Assembly (NCBI GenBank): GCA_963978905.1
Contig: OZ022260.1
Coordinates: 8,669,725 to 8,733,724, forward strand
Origin: Trichostrongylus colubriformis
Lineage: Eukaryota > Nematoda > Chromadorea > Rhabditida > Trichostrongylidae
Length of the DNA: 64,000 nt
Direction of reading: 5' to 3'
The translations under genes were made by a program, and so were the position numbers. The notes under the pieces were generated by a model. It searched no databases, had not been told where the DNA came from, and saw nothing but the letters and a program-made list of their open reading frames with translations. Positions 56,501-64,000 of this stretch are shown one piece after another (the stretch's first letter is position 1; each line of letters opens with the position of its first letter).

Positions 56501-59500
56501 CAGGACGTTCCTGCTCCCACCGAAGCTCCTGTACTACCACCAGAAGAGCCACCCACGCTCCGGTCTACGCTCCACCACCACAGGACGTTCCTGCTCCGAT
56601 CGAAGCTCCTGTACTACCACCAGAAGAACCCACCTACGCTCCGGTCTACGCTCAACCACCACAGGACGTTCCTGCTCCCACCGAAGCTCCTGTGCTACCA
56701 CCAGAAGAGCCCATCCACGCTCCGGTCTACGCTCCACCACCACAGGACGTTCCTGCTCCGATCGAAGCTCCTGTACTACCATCAGAAGAACCTACCTACG
56801 CTCCGGTCTACGCTCAACCACCACAGGACGTTCCTGCTCCCACCGAAGCTCCTGTGCTACCACCAGAAGCTCCTATGAGTGAGCCCGCCCATCCTTACGC
56901 CGTTCCAGTGAAGCCGATGCCTACGATACCTCCTGTTCCAGTTACGCCCGAGTACAAGCCGCCTGTAGAAACCACTCCAGTGATGCAAGACGTCCCCATG
57001 ACAACAGCTGCTCCCTCAACGACGACTTTCAAGTACGTTCTTGACTCTGACGCAGCCTCGCAATACTGGGCAACTGCCAAATTTCCAACAACTACTGCTG
57101 CACCCAAGATTGAGCCACCAGCCGTTCAACCAGCGGAGGATGCTCCAGTTGCCTATGGACTTCCACCGCTCCCCCCTGCGAAAATGGAGCCAAAAGTAGA
57201 ACATGAGAAGGTGCGCAAGATGGAGCATCACGGGAAGCACCACGAGAAACCCAAAGCACCGAAGCCGCATCATCCGGTTCCCGCTCGCCATGGACCTGTC
57301 CTTCCAAAACCTATGCCCCATCCGAAGCCAGTGCATCATGACGAGCACGTAAGGATGCCTGTGTACTAAAAACTACTAATGCCTCTTTCTTTGACCCCAA
57401 TCTTAACCTCCTTATACCGTGTTATATATTTCTGTGTGATGTAGTTGTCAGACTGCGAATATCTAACGATCTCACGGTGTACAAATGATCCCGCATGTTT
57501 CATTCTGTGATAGAGAAAGATATATCGAAATAAAGCCATTCAATAGTAACTTGGGTCGAACTATCCATCGAGGGCAGGAGATGTGATATCCCAGCAATTC
57601 TGGAATGTGCCTTTAAGTGCCGTGAACCGATTTTCAACAAATCTCATTAAAGGAACCGGAAGGGGGTCCGAAACGAGAGGAAGATGCAAAGAAATGAGCA
57701 TTTTGTAATGAACACTCAAGGTTAGAAGCGATAATAGGCAAAAAAAAACCCGGATTCAAAAGCGCGACGCTGCGGTGTGTATTCGCATCCCATTCGCATC
57801 AGCGCATCCATTCCGAGTTGTCCGCTGTAGGAGACGGGCCGTGGGCCAACGTTAGTTGTAGCACCTGACTCCCAGCGCAGTGGAGTGGCCATTCCCAACT
57901 ACATTAGCATCATGTAAGTACATCTAGAAACAATATAAGAAAGAACAAAGTAAAAAGTAAAGGAAAAAACAAATTCGTAACAGAAACATCTTCTTTTGGC
58001 ACCATGCCAAGGCGTCAAATTGGCGATATTGTGCCATGGCGGCCACTTACACTCGTCCACACTACGTCTGTTCTACCGTAAGCGAAAATTACCCCCTTCT
58101 GGTGTCTTTAAAGGAATTGTGCACGCTGTTTCGCGCGAGAAATTGAGAATCTGGTCGAAGGCAAAGGTTGGACTGTTTACGTAACTTTATGTTCCCACCA
58201 TGCGTCTTCGACAGCGGCGAACGAGAGGGCGGGCATTTACTCTGAGGCCCCGTCCTTTCGTTTCCCTCTTTTTCGCGTGAAACTTTGCTGCGGCCCTTAT
58301 TAAGCAGTTACAACATAAACATATATGGGTCGCAGGAAAACGCATTTTTCCTGGCACCATTTCTTCAAATGCGGTGGGCGTGGTTAAAATCCGGTTTCTG
58401 GAAATGCAGGAAATTGGGAGGTCAAGAAATCTTCTGTTCTGTACATCACTGCGTACAGTATTGTATTTCCTGCAACCAAAAAGAGTCTTTCAAGGAGATA
58501 AGAGAGATTCCTGTCAAAACGTTCGTATGAAATAGATGCGATTTTCTGCTAATTCTGTTGTATTCGAGGAATCGAGTTCCAAGTACTGGGTTGCGGGAAG
58601 GATAGGGTCACATGGTTCTCGTGAGCTTTGCCGTGAAAAATTGCCACAAGGATGATTCATTAAACTGTGAAGCAATTCCCTCTAAAATATGTACCTGGCA
58701 TCAGCACTAGGACAGAACGGATGATGTGTGGCTGGATTGAAGGTGAATTGTCCGATACCGGGTAGTTGGGCCACTCCTCTTTTTTGCTGACTGGCCATAA
58801 GTTTCCGAGAAGCGGATTTTGGCCGTTGCATACACATCACGCATGGCATCCACTGAAATCGCCAGTAACATAGTAGATAGTAGGAGGGTTCTGTTAAAGA
58901 CAGTATTAGGGGCAGTGTGGGTGATAAGGAATCCCTTAAAGAAGTCATTCACTCAAAAACCACGGGTTTGGAAAGCCCATTTGCGGCGAAATCCCCCGCG
59001 AAGGGCGCGCCCCCGGGCTGTGGCAGAGGCGGCCTTTTCTGCTCGTGCCGCCTTACTGTGCTCGGTCCGCCTCCTAGCGACTGATTGGCTGGGGTGGGAA
59101 TAGAAGGTATCGCGGCCCGCTTTCTCAGTTTTGGCTCGAAGCGCACTCCAGAAAAAGGATGCTTTCTCATTCTCGAACATCTATTCGTATTTAGAACATG
59201 GCAACACGCCAATGGAAAACTCGTCCGGACTACCCGCCTTCACGGGAAGGCTCCATGTCGGGAATCAGCAGTGGGGAAGGGTCCTACTTCTCAGGTCTCT
59301 GACCATTGCCATCCGTTTTTTTCAGAGTCTTGTAACTGGGCATCTCGACTTTCAAATTCACTACTTCTTTTACTTTTCTGCCTAATTTCCCCAAACACTG
59401 CCTTTAGAATAACCGATGATCTCACCTCAAGAAATAGGACACGTACCCATGCCGGCATACGATGGGTTGTTGGACTACGGAAATACACATTAATGATGAT

Positions 59501-62500
59501 AACTGTTACCAGAATGGTGATCACATTGAGCACGAATGTGAGCAGAAGGTACCTGAAAATATCATAAGATAACTTGGCCTTGCTTATTTCTTTTCCGTGT
59601 ACCTTTTGTTTTTTTTTACTTTTTCAAAGAACTTCACTTGTTTCTGCTTTGTTGCTCTGAATCGAGGACATCTTGCATTTAAGAACCGTTTTGCATACTT
59701 GTGCCGCCCACCTAACAAGCCACGCCCTCAGGGGACACCCGATGATTTCGAGTGCTTTGAGAGTTCAGATGAGAAGCACTTATATTTCATGGATGTAAGT
59801 GTATAAGTAACGACGTTCTCAATTACGATACTTAAGCTGCTCGGAAGGAAAGAAGTATGCTAGTCATCGACGAGGTTCGTCTTCAGATTGTCGAAATCGA
59901 TCAGACCAAACGCATACCTTTTTATTCGATGAAAATTTTGTAATGAAGCTTTTGTACGGCAATGGACAAATTGTAATTGACTCACTTCGCCATCAGAGGA
60001 ATAGTGCTGGATGTGGGTGGGAGAATTTTAGATACGAGTAACAGGAAGACGACAATAGACAGAAGGACGGAGATTGTCAGTGTCATTTTCTCCCCTGTAA
60101 TCACATAATGATCGTGAAAGAACTATCCTTAAACAATGTAAAGGTAGGGAATAGAAGGTAGCGATCGTTCTATTTAGAAGGACTGGACACGTTTCCACGT
60201 TCTGTGCCAGTTTTTCTCATCTACTTTTCCTTTTCCTACTTTTCTTTACTTTTACTACTTCGCTGCTGGAAATGACATGAGTGGGCAACTTTTCAGCGTG
60301 CACACTCGCTACTATTTGTTCTTTTCACTTCTTTATTTATTCAGTTGTCTTATCTATTAGGTTGGACGGGAAGTTCTGGGACACTTTTTGTTTTTTCCTG
60401 TAGAAACCTGTAAAGCTTCGGGAGCATTTGGTAGTGGGGGGTATATGAAGCGTCTGAAAAGGGCTTCTGAATAGCACATTCATATTCTCTACGGCTTCAA
60501 CTAGCAGTGAATTTACGGCAATTTCGCGAAAGGTGCGAAATTCACGAACACCGCCTCGGTTCCTCAGCATGCGAGGCCACTAACAAAATTAACCAGTCGA
60601 TGGACCCAGGTACTGTCTCTCATATGGCGGCAGCCCGATGGCTCGATCGGCTCAAATTGGAACAGGAAAATATTCAAAAAATTGCATTGAGAAAAAAACT
60701 TTTTTTTTTTGAAAATTTTCAAAAAAATAGGAAACTGTTACCATCCAACACGACAGCCACTGCCGATCTCTACTGCAGGCAATTGGACACCGGAGCGCCA
60801 AAACTTACCGGAAAAATGGACCAAGACCTCTTCCTCCACGATAACGCTCACCCACATGTGGCAAAGTTGGCGTGTCAAAGGATCCAGGACCTCGGCTGGA
60901 CGACGCTTCCCCACCCACCATATTCCCCGGACATGTCCCCAACTGACTACCACCTATTCCGGTCGTTGAGCCACTTCCTTGACGGGCGACAGTTCAAAGA
61001 TGACGACGATCTCAAGAGCGGGCTCCAGAACTTCTTTGACCAGAAGTCTCCCGAATTCTACCGGAAGGGTATCTACGATCTTCCTGAGCGTTGGCAGTAC
61101 ATTGTAGATCACGATGGTGCATACTTTGGTGACTGAAGTTACATGTGAGTAAAATTAAAATAAATTGAATTTTTCTCACAAGGTGTCCCAGAACTTCCCG
61201 TCCAACCTAATACTTCTTTGTTTATCCATTTATTTATTTGTTACTTGTTCATTATCGACATACTTCACCTGAGTCAGTCGGTAAGAAAAATACGGCCATG
61301 CTAAGGAACGCCATCAGAACTGTGGGAATGATCAGGACGATCGTGTAGAACAATGTCTTGCGCCTGAACACGAAATTCAAGTGACGTCATCATATTTCTT
61401 TCTGTAGGCTGTTTCCAGTCCTTAAGAGATGCCGACATTATCGGGCTCCGCTGCATAACAAAGAACTGAGCACAGTAAAAATCTAACTCACGCGGCAGGT
61501 TCCACCCACCCAGCAGGCCACGCCCTTGCTTCTGAAGCAGTAAACTTTTGCTCCTCCACAATACGTATATCCACATAAGATAAAAGCAGTGTGAGGCAGC
61601 TTTCACCCAGCAGCTACATAAAAGTTTCAAAAGGAGGAAAAGTCGAATGAATCAAGGAACCAGTTCCGGTGAGGATTTTTTGCAACCCTGAGCTTGCACT
61701 GATGAAAATTTGATCGGTTCTTTACAACTCTTGGGCAATGCTTTCGCTCTTATAATTGTCATGCATACCACCCGAGACATACTCGGAATCATTTTTGAGT
61801 TTCGCGCGCTACACGCTCCTTTCTTGTTTTGCTAGATTGTTGGAAACTTCTGGAAAAAAATTTCCAAAAATATATCCAACACAAACTTCCGATTTTTGTG
61901 AGGAGAGCTGTAGGTTTTGCACTTCGTTTTTGATTTTCAGATCTTGTGGCATGTGAGAGAAAAATGGTATGGTCACAAATCTATTATTCCTTACCTGATT
62001 CTCACTTGAAATTCGATACGACTACGTTTGTTCACCAATGATGCCGGTGCATCCATCAAATCCCAAATAGAAGATGGCGCATACTCGGACAGATCCACCC
62101 ATTCGGCCTGCTCAAATTCGAGCTTTATCTCGCTTTCATTGTACTGAAGTGGTATCGTTGAGGTCTGTGAATCATTTCTAGCGACTGGTTCTATGGCTTA
62201 CTTACCGTCCATGAACCAAACACCAACGTACACACCTGCTCGTCGAATGGGAAAAATTCCACGTCTAAACAATGGAGATAGGAATCAGGCTGGGTTATGG
62301 GTTACATCGTCATCTTATAGAAAACATCGAGCCGAGTCCTTCGACCGACCTTTTATTAACTACGATGTCTCTGATTTCTTAAAGACAGCATCAGGGATAA
62401 TCTGGTTTATGGGAAATCCCAAGCTTATTTATGGCGAAATCCCCACCGAAAGGCGCGCCTCCGAGCTGTAGAGACAGCGTGGCGGTTATCAGCTTACACC

Positions 62501-63918
62501 TCTGAATGAGCCCCGCCTCCAGACGACATGATTCCTGGTTGGCTACGATGAGAGCGGCCAAGGATATGCGGCAGGATCGTAATGCAGCGCGCTTTCGCAG
62601 TTTCAGCTTGAAGCTCACTTCAGATCATATGCTGTCGTGTTTTTGAACATTCCTTTGTGTTAATTTGGCAACATGCCAATGGAAGAATAGTTCCGACTAC
62701 CTGCCATCTGGCGGTTAAGTCGTCCGCGTTGAGAACCATTGGTGAGGAGGGGTCCTATTTCTCGGGTCTTTGGCTTATTCCTTCTGTTTTTCTCTTCGCC
62801 ATCGTATCACTAAGTACCTCGACTTTTGTATAATCTACATTTTTCACTGTTCGTCCGAACTCCCCCTATTGGAATATTCAATTCTTCAATTCGCTACATC
62901 CAGTTAATGAAAATTTAAGCGCCCCGAAAAAAACCTTAAACATACCGATGATGCAGGAACTTTTGTAGATGGCCGGAGGTACCCAAAGCATATCGCCATG
63001 ATAGTTTATGACCACATTACACATAAACGATACCTCATAATTACCATCTGCGCTTAAAGGAACTTTGATTATTAATTATCATAGATCAATGTAACTTACG
63101 CAGATATTAACTACATATAGCAGTTCCTCTTAATAAAATCTAACCATAACTTACTTGTTAAACAACACAATATCAGGTAACCATACTTTATCCGGCGCTA
63201 CTCGCATCTCCTTGATCTCACCGTAATTCACCGGATTCCATCGCATTTGGAAATCGTGCCACTTCTTAAAAAATCAATAAATCGATAGTGGGAAAGTCCG
63301 CCAAGGGGACTTACCAATGTCAGCCAAACGTTGGTGTGCATCACTTGATCCTTTTCATCCTGGAAACTTAATTTTGATTTCACATTTTCATAAATTCTGC
63401 GTTTAATTATCGGGTATTGCTGATTCTAACTATTTCGTTTTTATAACTTTATTCCATACGAAAACGTATTTCGAATCCTATTTCCAAGTGAAAGATGGTA
63501 TTTTGCTCCTCAATGGGATTTTCCTTTTTCAGCTTTACGTAGAGCTGCTCTTTCTAATCTTTCAAAATATAAGAGATCTCGATGAACAACACAGCAGTAT
63601 TACTACGAAGTTCTTTTTGAAAAAAAAATGGATATGCACTCACAACATTGATAAGAAGCACAAGTTGTAGAGCGACTTTCACAATGATTGGCATTTTGGT
63701 GAGATTTCTGACCGGCTGAAACAAAATGTGCATATTGATTGATTTTAGCCGAATTTCTGTAAACTGACCTGAATGAGTGAATTGTAGCCACGGAAGACAT
63801 CCACCATAAGACGTTCCTCATCTTCGGATGTAAGCACTAGATTTTTGAGTACTATCAAGGGCACACTCAGCAATTGTCACAAGTCGACTTACCTTCTTGA
63901 ACGGTAGATCTTTGAGTA
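53546..63918 (-). CDS. unc-29: unc-29-like nicotinic receptor subunit (5' partial)
   Basis: A non-alpha subunit of a cation-selective, acetylcholine-gated pentameric channel of the plasma membrane; UNC-29 is part of the levamisole receptor of nematode muscle. Fourteen complete exons: 63769-63836, 63644-63715, 63315-63359, 63155-63264, 62946-63052, 62206-62264, 61995-62143, 61269-61363, 59986-60094, 59426-59552, 58695-58852, 54986-55142, 53839-53959, 53546-53610. They join in phase for 479 residues. A further exon ends at 63893; the signal peptide is outside. Visible features: VWLPD (loop A), the Cys-loop with 13 residues between cysteines, GSWTYN (loop B), TM1, [20 protein letters not shown] as TM2, TM3, a long cytoplasmic loop and TM4. 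The paired cysteines of alpha subunits are absent. The choice of unc-29 over lev-1 rests on overall resemblance from memory. Confidence 0.93.
54038..54934 (-). mobile_element. Mariner-type element B in receptor intron
   Basis: The termini TTAGGTTGTAAGGAAAGTTT and, inverted, AACTTTCCTTGAAACCTAA are flanked by TA. It is the same subfamily as 47453-48390. It holds a decayed N-terminal transposase segment and no complete frame. It lies wholly within the intron between 53959 and 54986. Confidence 0.75.
55560..55892. repeat. Hairpin MITE upstream of the nested gene
   Basis: Arms of about 73 nt (CGTAGGCTGAACCTTTATCA and, inverted, AAAGGTACAGCCTACG; core block GAATCTAGCGCAACAG) enclose about 185 nt. 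Its right end lies 38 nt before the start codon of the proline-rich gene, so it occupies that gene's likely promoter. Confidence 0.8.
55931..57369 (+). CDS. Secreted proline-rich repeat protein, frameshifted
   Basis: Family not recognised. A single-exon gene nested in the 3.5-kb intron of the receptor gene, on the opposite strand. It opens with a signal peptide ([14 protein letters not shown]). A charged segment follows, then [18 protein letters not shown], then seven 27-residue repeats of the type [19 protein letters not shown], then a second [18 protein letters not shown], and a His-rich, basic tail ([21 protein letters not shown]). The frame shifts once, at about 56548 in repeat 3, where GAGCCACCC replaces the expected GAGCCCACCC. 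Adding the missing base count gives 479 residues. It may be an assembly error, a polymorphism or a real lesion. AATAAA at 57529-57534. A cuticle, matrix or excreted role is possible but unproven. Confidence 0.75.
56323..56890 (+). repeat. 81-nt tandem repeat, seven units
   Basis: Units of 81 nt encode the 27-residue proline-rich repeat. Units 4-5 and 6-7 form a 162-nt higher-order pair: both pairs carry the alternation PAPIEAP/PAPTEAP and YAPPP/YAQPP. This implies a recent doublet duplication. Confidence 0.85.
57649..57830. repeat. Dispersed repeat R, copy 2
   Basis: Partner of 40385-40560. It lies in the intron that holds the nested gene. Confidence 0.55.
58103..58368. repeat. MITE family C copy, short form
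   Basis: The ends TTTAAAGGAATTGTGCACGC and, inverted, TTTTTCCTGGCACCATTTCT match the other family C copies. The interior retains one GC-rich arm (GAGGGCGGGCATTTACTCTG). Confidence 0.6.
58880..59340. repeat. Dispersed repeat S, copy 1
   Basis: It matches 62370-62800 over about 450 nt. Shared blocks include CTTAAAGA near the start, GCGGCGAAATCCCCCG-type, GCGCGCTTTC-type and GCCAATGGAA. Both copies lie in introns of the receptor gene. Confidence 0.55.
60357..61210 (+). mobile_element. Mariner with intact termini in receptor intron
   Basis: Termini of about 28 nt, TTAGGTTGGACGGGAAGTTC and the exact inverse, are flanked by TA. A single + strand frame of 209 codons (60507-61136) joins an N-terminal part ([18 protein letters not shown]) to the C-terminal half ([45 protein letters not shown]). 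About 130 residues are missing relative to a mariner transposase of some 340. Good frame and termini suggest recent arrival, but the internal deletion makes it non-autonomous. It lies within the intron between the TM1 and TM2 exons. Confidence 0.85.
62370..62800. repeat. Dispersed repeat S, copy 2
   Basis: Partner of 58880-59340, in the intron between 62264 and 62946. Terminal structure is not resolved. Confidence 0.55.
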
Positions 63919-63922
63919 ACTA

Positions 63923-64000
63923 GTCAGGCTGCACTTTTTTTCTCGAACCCTCTCGAATTTTTCTCGAACCCAATCCCACGCCACCCATTTTGCTCAGTTG
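63923..64000. repeat. MITE family H, edge copy
   Basis: Begins GTCAGGCTGCACTTTTTTT like 28982-29165 and continues past the window end (CCACGCCACCCATTTTGCTC corresponds to the interior there). Read on the - strand its terminus ends ..CTGACTAG immediately before the receptor exon that ends at 63893. Confidence 0.65.

Larger units (their letters stand above)
57376..58694. other. Receptor intron, 3' flank of the nested gene
   Basis: Contains the nested gene's AATAAA, dispersed repeat R copy 2 (57649-57830) and a MITE of family C (58103-58368). No other gene is seen. Confidence 0.5.

Noticed and set aside
61995..62163. Extended exon start at 62163 adding seven residues (TSTIPLQ) before YNESE
   Set aside because: The alternative acceptor at 62144 restores the conserved GSWT-YN junction of nicotinic receptors, so the shorter exon is preferred.
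1..64000. CRISPR arrays, bacterial operons, ribosomal RNA
   Set aside because: No regularly spaced direct repeats, no prokaryotic gene organisation and no rRNA sequence; all genes have spliceosomal introns except the nested repeat gene.

Overview
The window looks like nuclear DNA of a parasitic nematode, probably a clade V strongylid such as a hookworm or Haemonchus relative. The evidence is many short exons joined by GT..AG introns, a trans-splice acceptor 5 nt before a start codon, a nematode-type serpentine receptor family, a levamisole-receptor-type acetylcholine receptor subunit, and dense mariner-type elements and hairpin MITEs. The species assignment is inference. Gene density is low, and much of the sequence is repeat or decayed repeat.

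Layout. (1) 1-3.6 kb: no gene recognised; two fold-back mariner elements. (2) About 3.6-13.4 kb and 14.85-30.5 kb are two divergent copies of one segmental tandem duplication. Each carries a serpentine receptor (GPCR) gene on the + strand (9472-13128 and 22737-30177). The second copy is swollen by transposon insertions. Between the copies lies a decayed Penelope-like element with reverse transcriptase and GIY-YIG remnants. (3) 30.9-38.2 kb: a third, inverted and more divergent GPCR paralogue, complete on the - strand (290 codons plus stop over eight exons), with a pogo-like element and a nested double transposon in its introns. (4) 38.2-49.3 kb: about 11 kb with no recognised gene, holding mariners, MITEs, a microsatellite and hairpins. 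(5) 49.35-51.46 kb, - strand: NDUFA7 (complex I) followed 211 nt downstream by UQCRQ (complex III), arranged like a nematode operon. (6) 53.5-63.9 kb, - strand: an unc-29-like nicotinic receptor subunit of at least 15 exons whose first exon lies beyond the window. One 3.5-kb intron contains, on the opposite strand, a single-exon gene for a secreted proline-rich repeat protein carrying one apparent frameshift.

How it fits together. The GPCRs are candidate chemosensory or neuropeptide-type receptors kept as three intact paralogues with almost identical exon lengths. The NDUFA7/UQCRQ pair supplies two inner-membrane respiratory chain subunits and would be co-transcribed. The unc-29-like subunit would contribute to a cation channel at body-wall muscle synapses. 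The most unusual non-coding signal is a family of palindromic repeats carrying a CUGANGA-stem-GAAA core resembling the hammerhead ribozyme, sharing a 3' boundary sequence and lying near Penelope-type coding remnants.
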